This document shows, piece by piece, positions 1 to 6,325 of a stretch of 7,888 nt of DNA (position 1 is the first letter of the stretch; every line of letters starts with the position of its first letter). The notes beneath the pieces were generated by a model. It did no database searches. It was given only the letters and a program-made list of their open reading frames with translations, and was not told where the DNA came from. This DNA comes from Synergistaceae bacterium. Lineage in GTDB: Bacteria; Synergistota; Synergistia; Synergistales; Aminobacteriaceae. The translations under genes and the position numbers were made by a program. Location: contig JAFTBA010000242.1 in NCBI GenBank assembly GCA_017458545.1, forward strand, positions 1 through 7,888, written 5' to 3'.

Positions 1-388
1 CCCTATACATAGCAGGGTAAGTCTTTCCCGATACCGGACGGCCGGGTTCTCTGCCTTTATGTGTGCTTTGCCAGTTAGCATAATTGCTCTTGTATGAGCT
101 TACTTTGCCTAATGCCTTCATTATTGATGCTCGACGCATGTAACTTGGGAACTTATGAAAATTTTTATCATAGTCGTACTTGGGGGCTGGATTGTTTGCG
201 GTTCTGTGGGTCAGTTTCTCAACTGTACGTACTCTGTCTAATGAAGATGTAACACTTGAAATATAATCCCATTCGTTGATAACAACATTAATGAAAAAAT
301 CAGTAGAAGCATGATAAAGATCAACAGCACGATAAAACGCTCCATGTGCACGGCCTATCTTGACTTTGTATGTTGACATCAGTTTCAT
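1..388 (-). CDS. tnpB: IS200/IS605-family TnpB/OrfB-like transposase, N-terminal part (runs off left edge)
   Basis: The minus strand is open from the left edge to an ATG at 388, with a second in-frame ATG at 379 that gives a protein starting MSTYKVKIGR. About 129 codons are visible. The reading KFPSYMRR followed by ALGKVSSYKSNYANW and TYPAMYR is characteristic of the N-terminal half of TnpB/OrfB proteins of IS200/IS605 elements, which are RNA-guided nucleases. The RuvC-like catalytic residues and zinc ribbon lie in the missing part, so activity cannot be judged. The frame stays open upstream to a GTG at 442, which follows GGGGAGG by only 3 nt. I prefer an ATG because the family-like sequence begins there and a stem-loop occupies the region between. 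The visible part has no frameshift or stop. No tnpA is seen. Family assignment is from recognition of sequence style. Confidence 0.8.
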   Translation of the reverse strand, partial: MKLMSTYKVKIGRAHGAFYRAVDLYHASTDFFINVVINEWDYISSVTSSLDRVRTVEKLTHRTANNPAPKYDYDKNFHKFPSYMRRASIMKALGKVSSYKSNYANWQSTHKGREPGRPVSGKTYPAMYR

Positions 389-405
389 AAGATTATCTCT
401 CGATA

Positions 406-438
406 TTTTACGCACTAAACCACTTTCGTGATGTAAAA
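406..438 (-). repeat. Stem-loop upstream of tnpB, candidate transposon left-end hairpin
   Basis: On the minus strand TTTTAC (438-433) and GTAAAA (411-406) are perfect inverted arms. Nested between them is CAC-GAAA-GTG (430-421), a short stem capped by a GNRA-type loop that extends to ATCAC/GTGGT with one G-T pair. IS200/IS605 elements end in imperfect subterminal hairpins recognised by TnpA, so this could be the left end of the tnpB element. The exact end and target tetranucleotide cannot be fixed from one side. The hairpin could instead act in the leader of the tnpB transcript. Confidence 0.4.
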
Positions 439-466
439 CCACAGACCTCCCCTCGAAAAGAAAGAT

Positions 467-496
467 AATATATGTAATAAGAAAAAGTGAAGTCTA
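467..496 (-). promoter_or_regulatory. Weak candidate sigma-70 promoter for tnpB
   Basis: On the minus strand TAGACT (496-491) is separated by 18 nt from TATATT (472-467), matching TTGACA and TATAAT at 4 and 5 of 6 positions. It points at tnpB and lies in the AT-rich gap after the ankyrin gene. Such matches arise easily by chance in AT-rich DNA, so this is tentative. Confidence 0.2.
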
Positions 497-504
497 TTTA
501 TTTT

Positions 505-530
505 TGGAAAAAAGAAATAGACAGCCGTCT
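505..530 (-). terminator. Weak candidate Rho-independent terminator after the ankyrin gene
   Basis: On the minus strand AGAC-GGCT-GTCT (530-519) forms a short 4-bp stem that begins at the stop codon of the ankyrin gene. It is followed by a T-rich run (ATTTCTTTTTT). The position is right for the end of the gaf-dxs-tlyA-ankyrin operon, but the stem is short and only half G+C. Confidence 0.25.
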
Positions 531-1915
531 CACTCACGATTAAAGTTCTTGCCACTTCGCGTGTCGCGAGAATACGATGGCTTGCAGTTCAATTTCTTCG
601 CCTCTGTCAGAATTTCAATAATCTCATCGTCCATACTCATCATCGCGCACATCATTGCGTTCATTCCCTTATCATCGGCAAGGTCAACATCAGCTCCGTT
701 CGCAACAAGAAGCCTCACTGCATTCAACTGAGCCTCGCGTTTTAACGCAATATACACAGCTGCAACAAGAAACCATGAGTCTCCTCCTTCAGCCATGAAT
801 CCACCCGTCCTTATCATCGCAGATAACATGAATCCCGGAGTCCTGTCCTTGCCCGCAACTGTCCACAGTAATGCTGTCATACCTTCATTATCCTGAGCGT
901 TCACGTCAGCACCGTGTTCAATCAGAAGTTCAAGGATTTCAGGTTCACACCCCACATCGAGCGCGGCAAGCATTAAAGGAGTCCTTCCGTCCTTGTCGGG
1001 AATATTAGGGTCTGCTCCGTGTTCGAGTAATACCCTCAGAATTTCCGAGCCCGTCATCACCGCGTAAACAAGTGCAGTCCTCCCTGTAGGATCACAGTAA
1101 TCAGGGTCTGCTCCGTTCGACAAAAGTATATCGGCTATATCAGGTCTGTTGACTGTTATTGAAACGTTAAGGGCATTCGTTGAAGTTTCAGGGCTTAACT
1201 CAAAAATTTCGTTGAGGTCAGCACCGTTTTCGGCAAGAAATTTAATCATATCGGCACTGATACCGTTATCTGCCATGAATATCGCTGCAGCTAAAGGAGT
1301 CTGAGGTGTCTCAAGCATACAAAGTTTGTTTATATCGGCACCGTTCTTCAGCAATAATTTAATATAAGGAATGTTACCCGACTTAACAGCAAATATCATC
1401 GCTTCGTCATAATCCGCTCCTGCTTTCATTAACTGCACTATTATGTCAGGGCTTACTTTTCTGTCGCTGAACCTGCTCCGAAATTCTTTGAGCTGCGTTA
1501 ATACCGTGTAAGTCAGCGGTGTATATCCTGCATTGCTTCTTTTGTTCACGTCAGCACCAAATTCAATAAGCCATTTAACAACTTTAGGACTGTCTGCCGT
1601 TACAGCAAGGAGAAGAGGGTTATTATCATTTGAGTCAGTACCGTTCACGTCAGCACCTAAATCAACAAGCAGTTTAATGAATTTCTTTTTGCCTTTCATT
1701 ATTGCCGCCGATAATCCGTCTGCCGGCCTTGCACCGTATTTAACGAGTGCTTTTATTGCGCCTGTATTCTCCTCCATCACAGCAACAAAAATCGGTGATA
1801 CTTTCGCTCCGTAAATATATGACTTCTTATTGGCATTAGCTCCCGATTCTAATGCTTCTTCAATCTCCTGTCGGCTTCCGCTCACGCAAAGGCCGAGAAA
1901 TTCTTTCTGTGTCAT
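530..1915 (-). CDS. Ankyrin-repeat protein
   Basis: This 461-residue protein consists almost entirely of ankyrin repeats. GAD-type turn motifs recur about every 33-40 residues: SGANAN (24-29), YGARP (60-64), LGADVN (86-91), FGADVN (119-124), AGADYD (165-170), NGADIN (191-196), NGADLN (230-235), NGADPD (267-272), HGADPN (299-304), HGADVN (334-339) and NGADVD (406-411), often followed by G-TPL or G-TAL. No signal peptide or membrane segment is apparent, so it is probably cytoplasmic. Ankyrin stacks bind proteins, and no enzymatic domain accompanies them here, so a partner-binding role is inferred and the partner is unknown. It is the last gene of the operon, starting 6 nt after the tlyA stop. 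The final 25 residues form a basic, non-repeat tail. Length and frame look intact despite the transposase gene just downstream. Confidence 0.92.
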   Translation of the reverse strand: MTQKEFLGLCVSGSRQEIEEALESGANANKKSYIYGAKVSPIFVAVMEENTGAIKALVKYGARPADGLSAAIMKGKKKFIKLLVDLGADVNGTDSNDNNPLLLAVTADSPKVVKWLIEFGADVNKRSNAGYTPLTYTVLTQLKEFRSRFSDRKVSPDIIVQLMKAGADYDEAMIFAVKSGNIPYIKLLLKNGADINKLCMLETPQTPLAAAIFMADNGISADMIKFLAENGADLNEIFELSPETSTNALNVSITVNRPDIADILLSNGADPDYCDPTGRTALVYAVMTGSEILRVLLEHGADPNIPDKDGRTPLMLAALDVGCEPEILELLIEHGADVNAQDNEGMTALLWTVAGKDRTPGFMLSAMIRTGGFMAEGGDSWFLVAAVYIALKREAQLNAVRLLVANGADVDLADDKGMNAMMCAMMSMDDEIIEILTEAKKLNCKPSYSRDTRSGKNFNRE

Positions 1916-1921
1916 TTAACA

Positions 1922-2719
1922 TCAATCACCTCTCGTATGTTCATGCGCCTCATTCACTATATCACTTACATCAAATTTATCATCATTACATTCACTGTGA
2001 GACACTCTGCATAAAAACTCTATATTACCTTCAGGGCCTTTTATCGGCGAATAGGTCAGTCCCGTAACATTAAACTCAGTTTTCTCACCGATAAAGTCAA
2101 GTATACTGTTAATGACCTCAATGTGAACTGCCTTATCTTTCACAACACCGTGTGAAATTCTTTCGCGTCCTGCCTCGAACTGAGGTTTTATTAAGACGAC
2201 AGCACCCCCGTTTACAATCTCATCAAGTACAGGGAGAATCAATCTCAATGATATGAACGATACATCACATCCTGCAAACTCAATGCGTTCAGGGAAATCA
2301 CTGCGAGTCAAATACCTTGCGTTAGTCCTGTCCATAACGATAACACGAGGGTCATTAGCCAGTCTCCATATCATTTGGCCGTAACCGACATCAACAGCAT
2401 AGACTCTCTCTGCACCGTTTGCAAGCATAACATCGGTGAACCCTCCTGTTGAAGCTCCTATGTCGGCGCAAATTTTACCCTTAACATCGAGGCCGAAGAC
2501 CTCAAATGCACGCAGCAGTTTCAGCGCGCCTCTTCCTGCCCATTTAGGCACATCGTCAACAGTTATGTCAGTGTTACGTTCAAACATTGAGCCTGATTTT
2601 GTTACTACTTGGCCGTTGACTCTTACTTTTCCTGCCATGATTAAAGCCTGAGCTTTGTTCCTTGTTTCAACGAGGCCAAGCTCAGGCAGTAATTTATCGA
2701 GACGTTCTTTGTCCTTCAT
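1922..2719 (-). CDS. tlyA: TlyA-family rRNA 2'-O-methyltransferase
   Basis: This is a 265-residue S-adenosylmethionine-dependent methyltransferase of the TlyA/FtsJ type. In characterised members it methylates the ribose of a cytidine in 23S rRNA (C1920) and, in the longer type II, also 16S rRNA (C1409); loss gives capreomycin resistance. Residues 1-55 form an S4 RNA-binding domain (RLDKLL, then AGKVRVNGQ). The linker has GRGALKL (62-68). The Rossmann domain carries the SAM motif ADIGASTGGFTD (85-96), DVGYGQ (110-115), DRTNAR (130-135), CDVSFISL (151-158) and KPQFEAG (178-184). The full S4 domain and C-terminal extension resemble type II, though this is not decisive. Its ATG overlaps the dxs stop as ATGA (2719-2716), with AGGA 7 nt upstream. 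Some relatives have been called haemolysins, but the methyltransferase role is better supported. Confidence 0.95.
   Translation of the reverse strand: MKDKERLDKLLPELGLVETRNKAQALIMAGKVRVNGQVVTKSGSMFERNTDITVDDVPKWAGRGALKLLRAFEVFGLDVKGKICADIGASTGGFTDVMLANGAERVYAVDVGYGQMIWRLANDPRVIVMDRTNARYLTRSDFPERIEFAGCDVSFISLRLILPVLDEIVNGGAVVLIKPQFEAGRERISHGVVKDKAVHIEVINSILDFIGEKTEFNVTGLTYSPIKGPEGNIEFLCRVSHSECNDDKFDVSDIVNEAHEHTRGD
1925..1932 (-). promoter_or_regulatory. Ribosome binding site of the ankyrin gene, inside the 3' end of tlyA
   Basis: GAGGTGAT on the minus strand matches eight consecutive bases of the classical AAGGAGGTGATC Shine-Dalgarno sequence and ends 9 nt before the ATG at 1915. It is made of the last tlyA codons, directly before the tlyA TGA (1924-1922). 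Translation of the two genes is therefore probably coupled. Confidence 0.65.
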
Positions 2720-4530
2720 GCCTGATTCCTGTAACGGGCTATTATGTTCTCAGCGGTCAACCCGTAAATCTCTCTCTGTTCGGACTGGGTAGCATGTTTA
2801 ACGCAAACGTCAGGCACTCCGAACCTCATCAGCCTTACTGCGAGTCCCCTCTCGGCAATCAATGCACCTATTGCCTCACCTAATCCGCCGTTAGCGTAGT
2901 TCTCCTCAATCACTGAAACAGCAGAATACTTACCGAGTATCTCATCAATAACTTTCATGTCAATGGGCTTAACACGTCTCACATCATAAACAGCAGGGAC
3001 ATCAATTCCCAATTTAACGGCGAGTTCCCGGACTTTGAGCATAGTGCTTACGCTTGAACCGTGACCGAGCAATGCCCAGTTCAAACCGTCATGAATCTTA
3101 GCGATACCCTCATCGTGAATCTTAACGCTGAGATTCTCAGGGGGAATAGTTCCGCGAGGATAACGAATCAGAGTAGGGCCGTTACGTTTTGAAGCTGCAA
3201 TCATTGCGTCCCTCAATGATGACTCATCGCAGGGCGCGTAAATTTCGAGGTTAGGTACAGCCCTTCCCCAAGAGATGTCGAGCATACCCTGATGAGTGTC
3301 TCCGTCAGACCCTGAGAGTCCTGCCCTGTCAACCATAATAACAACAGGCAAATTCTGTAACGCTATATCGTGCATTAACTGATCCATAGCCCTCTGTAAA
3401 AACGTCGAGTAAATAAACACCCAAGGTCGCATACCTCCAGCCGCTAATCCTGCTGCCATAGTAAGCATATGAGACTCGGCGATTCCAACGTCAAAGAACC
3501 TGTCAGGGAAAACGCGCGAGAATTTTTCGAGCTTAACTCCAGTAGACATTGCCGCAGTGAAACACACTATGCGTTCGTCCTTCATCGCAAGTTCTTCGGC
3601 AATCGTTGAGGCTGCTTCACTCCAAGTGCGTGCTTTGGGAGTACCTTCGGGGGCAACCTGATGATATTTTGTAGGGTCAGCTTCAGCCTCACTCAGTCCC
3701 TTGCCTTTAACGGTGTTAAAGTGGAGGATAACGGGCTTGTAGTAATTCTTAGCGCGTTCAAGGACTCTTATTGTGTTGGCTATGTCATGGCCGTTAAAAG
3801 GCCCCCAGTAATTTATCCCTAACTGATCGAAAACGTTTTTGGGTTTGAGAATCATTTTGACGAAATCGCGCATACTCTCGAACCTTCCTGCCCACTTAAC
3901 GCTCAAATGACGGCGCGCAAAATTCTTGAACCTCCTGTAAACAGTATTGCCCGACAGCCCCGATAATATGCTTGAGAATCCGCCGATTCTGTTGCTGATT
4001 GAATGCCTGTTATCGTTGAGAATGATGATTAATTTTGTCGGTGTTTCCTGAACGTAATTGAGTGCCTCGAATGCCAAGCCGTTAATCAGTGAGGCATCGC
4101 CGATGAAAGCTATTATGTTTCTGTTTTCGTTGAGGAGGTCTCTTGCCTTAGCGTAACCGAGTGCAGCAGAGATTGATGTACTGCTGTGGCCTGTGTTGAA
4201 ATGGTCATAAGGGCTCTCATTCCTTCGCGGAAAACCTGATATACCGTCCTTGAGTCTGAGCGTCTTAAACCTGTCGAACCTGTCAGTAAGAATCTTATAA
4301 GGGTAAGACTGATGGCCAACGTCAAAAATTATCCTGTCATTTAACGGGTCAAAGACTCTGAGCATTGCTATAGTGAGTTCGACAACACCAAGCGATGAGC
4401 CTAAATGACCGCCGTTTTTTTTGACGGTGTCTATAATAACTGCCCTCACCTCTTCAGCAAGCGAGGGCAGGTCTTTGTCATTTATACGCAGTAAATCACT
4501 GTGAGTGAATCCTGATTTGAGAAACTTCAT
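2716..4530 (-). CDS. dxs: 1-deoxy-D-xylulose-5-phosphate synthase
   Basis: This thiamine-diphosphate enzyme condenses pyruvate with glyceraldehyde 3-phosphate to form DXP, the first step of the MEP isoprenoid pathway and a precursor of thiamine and pyridoxal. At 604 residues it is slightly shorter than the usual 620-640. Conserved residues are in order: H42 in GGHLGSSLG, H73 in VGHQSYPYK, GHSSTSIS (114-121), metal-binding D145 and N174 (ILNDN), KGKG (275-278), H290, the catalytic-type glutamate E352 in GIAESH, STFLQRA (375-381), R402, D409 and H413 in DRAGLSGSDGDTHQG, and RYPRG (456-460). The usual GDGAxTGGM reads GDASLINGL, and the methionine after NDN is histidine (H176). Spacing of the conserved residues matches E. 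coli Dxs through both halves, so the protein looks intact. The ribosome binding site is weak. It starts 17 nt after the GAF-like gene, suggesting coupling. Confidence 0.96.
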   Translation of the reverse strand: MKFLKSGFTHSDLLRINDKDLPSLAEEVRAVIIDTVKKNGGHLGSSLGVVELTIAMLRVFDPLNDRIIFDVGHQSYPYKILTDRFDRFKTLRLKDGISGFPRRNESPYDHFNTGHSSTSISAALGYAKARDLLNENRNIIAFIGDASLINGLAFEALNYVQETPTKLIIILNDNRHSISNRIGGFSSILSGLSGNTVYRRFKNFARRHLSVKWAGRFESMRDFVKMILKPKNVFDQLGINYWGPFNGHDIANTIRVLERAKNYYKPVILHFNTVKGKGLSEAEADPTKYHQVAPEGTPKARTWSEAASTIAEELAMKDERIVCFTAAMSTGVKLEKFSRVFPDRFFDVGIAESHMLTMAAGLAAGGMRPWVFIYSTFLQRAMDQLMHDIALQNLPVVIMVDRAGLSGSDGDTHQGMLDISWGRAVPNLEIYAPCDESSLRDAMIAASKRNGPTLIRYPRGTIPPENLSVKIHDEGIAKIHDGLNWALLGHGSSVSTMLKVRELAVKLGIDVPAVYDVRRVKPIDMKVIDEILGKYSAVSVIEENYANGGLGEAIGALIAERGLAVRLMRFGVPDVCVKHATQSEQREIYGLTAENIIARYRNQA

Positions 4531-4547
4531 ATCACATATTTTACCCG

Positions 4548-5933
4548 TTACTCGAAACGTCTGAACTCATAAGCCGCAAACTGTGCAATAAGCTGCAATG
4601 ATGCGAGCTGTGAACGGTTAAGTGCTGTTCTTCCTTCCTGCCCTGAACCGAGAGCGATAATCCCTACGAGTGAATTGTCATCGCAGACAGGGAATATATA
4701 TTTTGCTGACGATTCTTTGAGTGCATTCTTCCACGGACACCCTGCCAGTCCCCATGACCTGAACACAGAGTCAGGACTCATTGTTCCCAAGTCATAATGC
4801 GACTCGCTGACGTTTGAGCTGTTCACAGGGCCTTCGTGGGACGGTAATAGTGTGGGGTCAGCTTCAGCCCTTATGTGACCTCTTCGCTGTTCGGAGAGAG
4901 TGTAGCCTTTGCGCGAATTGTTCCATGAAGCGATGAGGCAGTTCTGCATTCTGCACTGTTCCATGAATATGTCAGCCAGTAACGAGAAGAAACGCCCTTT
5001 GTTTTCAGCAGCCCTTAATACTTTGAGTACGTTCGACAGTGAAAGAACTGTGAACTCACCTGCTGATATGTCAGCTTCAGCCTGCATTGACTGAACGCGA
5101 AGGTTGTTGATTGAGATTGCGCGGACTGCGAGATTTCCTAGAAGCTCAAGGAAATTCATAGTCTGGTCATCGGGTAACTCGTCCCAATGAATCAGGCAGA
5201 ACAGTCTGCATTCACCTTCAGCAATCGGCAATACAACTTCAACGGGTGATTCTCTTTTTGTTATGACGGGAGTAGGGGGGAGAATCTGAGCAGCATAGAT
5301 TCCTTTACGTTCGGGAATGCTCTCTGCCTTGCCGTTGAAGACAGTGAGGTAACTGCCCTCGTCCTTGAGGATAGCGATTGATTTGGGGAACAGGCTTTCC
5401 TGAAGGACATCAGCGAGGAACGATGCGAAGTACTGAAGGGGCATAGGCTCGAAGATTGAAGCGAGAGTGCTTTTTGTTGCGAGTATCATGTAGGAGAGGC
5501 GCGATAATTTTTTTTCGGTCTCAGTAATTTTCCTGGATGTTTCCCACAAACGTATCAATCCTGCGTAAGGCTTTAATTCTTCGATGAGTGCTTCGGGATT
5601 AACGGGCTTGTTTTCGAGGAGAATGTATAACTCCCAATGAAGACCTCTTATTCTGATGATGAACGGCCATGTTTCTGAGTCTTCAGAGAACGAAAGCTCA
5701 TATGATTCTTTGACCGGTGATGAAGGAAACAGGCGTGTAATTTCGTCCTTGAGCGTTAATGATGACGGTACGAGTCCTGCAGCGTCAATAATATTGAGGA
5801 CGCCTGAGTCACCATGTTCAGCGATTAATGCTTTGATTGAATTAGCTGTGAGGAAATCGGTAAGATTTTTCACAGCACCTCCGTTTATCAGGAAATCTAT
5901 TTTTTTGTACAATTCATTTATATTTTCGGACAT
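4548..5933 (-). CDS. GAF-like domain protein of unknown function
   Basis: I do not recognise a named family for this 461-residue protein. Two stretches look like the C-terminal halves of GAF domains, with a strand pair followed by a long helix. One is VEVVLPIAEG to NLAVRAISINNLR (about 231-279). The other is KYIFPVCDDNSLVGIIALGSG to AAYEFRRFE (about 411-461). A degenerate third may lie at 89-135 (FIIRIRGLHWELYILLENKP). A helical, probably coiled stretch (130-157) links the first and second units. There is no signal peptide, membrane helix, kinase, HTH or GGDEF module, so any output would be through protein contact. A short CPW motif lies at 399-401. It is the first gene of the dxs-tlyA operon and is divergent from the motility genes. 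GAF domains bind small molecules or mediate dimerisation, so a sensory or scaffold role is inferred only. Confidence 0.8.
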   Translation of the reverse strand: MSENINELYKKIDFLINGGAVKNLTDFLTANSIKALIAEHGDSGVLNIIDAAGLVPSSLTLKDEITRLFPSSPVKESYELSFSEDSETWPFIIRIRGLHWELYILLENKPVNPEALIEELKPYAGLIRLWETSRKITETEKKLSRLSYMILATKSTLASIFEPMPLQYFASFLADVLQESLFPKSIAILKDEGSYLTVFNGKAESIPERKGIYAAQILPPTPVITKRESPVEVVLPIAEGECRLFCLIHWDELPDDQTMNFLELLGNLAVRAISINNLRVQSMQAEADISAGEFTVLSLSNVLKVLRAAENKGRFFSLLADIFMEQCRMQNCLIASWNNSRKGYTLSEQRRGHIRAEADPTLLPSHEGPVNSSNVSESHYDLGTMSPDSVFRSWGLAGCPWKNALKESSAKYIFPVCDDNSLVGIIALGSGQEGRTALNRSQLASLQLIAQFAAYEFRRFE

Positions 5934-5940
5934 TAATTTT

Positions 5941-5970
5941 TTGACACCTCCGCCAAAAATTTCGTGTAAT
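5941..5970 (+). promoter_or_regulatory. Candidate sigma-70 promoter for flbD-motA-motB
   Basis: A perfect TTGACA (5941-5946) is followed after 18 nt by TGTAAT (5965-5970), 5 of 6 to consensus, pointing to the motility genes. Transcription would begin near 5977 and leave a leader of about 100 nt before flbD. The -35 box lies within the leader of the divergent GAF-like gene and touches its ribosome binding site. No sigma-28 or sigma-54 flagellar promoter was recognised in this gap. Confidence 0.4.
5945..5951 (-). promoter_or_regulatory. Ribosome binding site of the GAF-like gene
   Basis: GGAGGTG on the minus strand lies 11 nt before the ATG at 5933. The core is strong, though the spacer is on the long side. 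There is no better in-frame start nearby. It shares two bases with the TTGACA box that faces the other way. Confidence 0.55.
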
Positions 5971-5998
5971 TATTTTATCGCTTTTTGCATTCAAATCG

Positions 5999-6004
5999 TA
6001 TAAT
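5999..6004 (+). promoter_or_regulatory. TATAAT -10-like box in the divergent region
   Basis: A perfect TATAAT sits in the AT-rich centre of the 146-bp intergenic region. No good -35 box lies 16-18 nt upstream on this strand. The minus strand here also reads TATATT and TATTAT, so the same patch could serve the divergent GAF-like/dxs operon, for which I found no convincing full promoter. Confidence 0.2.
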
Positions 6005-6079
6005 ATAAGCTAATTATCATAAAGTTTATTATTTGAGGATTTTTAGAATTTTAAGTGAAGGGCTGGCGTTGGTAATACA

Positions 6080-6301
6080 ATGATTGAGGTACATCGTCTG
6101 AACGGTGAAGCATTCCTGCTTAATTCCGATATGATTGAAACGATAGATGTAACGCCGGATACTGTTTTACGTCTGCTGAACGGACACAGGTATGTGGTGA
6201 AAGAAAAGGTGAAGGACGTTTACCGAAAAATAATATCCTTCAGGAAAGCAGCAGGATATACCTGCATAGTAGCTAACACTGCGGACGAATCATTAGAATA
6301 A
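6080..6301 (+). CDS. flbD: FlbD family flagellar protein
   Basis: This small protein of 73 residues matches the FlbD family along its first 58 or so residues: I-V-RLNG-x-F-LN (2-15), MIE-ID-TPDT (18-28), L-NGHRYVVKE-V (33-43) and a helix ending near 57. FlbD proteins are encoded next to motA/motB in flagellar operons of spirochaetes, clostridia and others. Their molecular role is poorly known. The name is shared with an unrelated Caulobacter regulator. The last 16 residues (GYTCIVANTADESLE region) extend past the usual core. The start MIEV fits the family, although no clear Shine-Dalgarno precedes the ATG. It is the first gene of the plus-strand motility operon, with motA 24 nt downstream. 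Confidence 0.88.
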   Translation: MIEVHRLNGEAFLLNSDMIETIDVTPDTVLRLLNGHRYVVKEKVKDVYRKIISFRKAAGYTCIVANTADESLE

Positions 6302-6310
6302 AACAACGGC

Positions 6311-6317
6311 AGAGGTG
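6311..6317 (+). promoter_or_regulatory. Ribosome binding site that sets the TTG start of motA
   Basis: AGAGGTG lies 8 nt before TTG at 6326. The TTG gives the family-typical N-terminus beginning MDLTSLIGF. No in-frame ATG or GTG precedes it in the short gap after flbD, so the TTG start is well supported. Confidence 0.6.
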
Positions 6318-6325
6318 TATATACT

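Noticed and set aside
389..442. GTG at 442 as the start of the transposase
   Set aside because: GGGGAGG is only 3 nt away, the added residues do not look like the family and they coincide with the hairpin. It remains possible, so it is noted in the tnpB entry.
504..731. Plus-strand ORF of 75 codons opposite the ankyrin gene end
   Set aside because: It is antisense to a clear ankyrin-repeat gene, has no ribosome binding site and shows no recognisable family.
2716..4530. Dxs as a decayed or inactive copy because of its altered GDG motif
   Set aside because: The frame is intact, the catalytic and cofactor residues that can be aligned are present with correct spacing, and it sits in an operon with tlyA.
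5934..6079. Sigma-54 or sigma-28 flagellar promoter, or a riboswitch, before flbD
   Set aside because: No GG-N10-GC pair or TAAA-N15-GCCGATAA-like element was found. No strong stem structure is apparent in the AT-rich gap.
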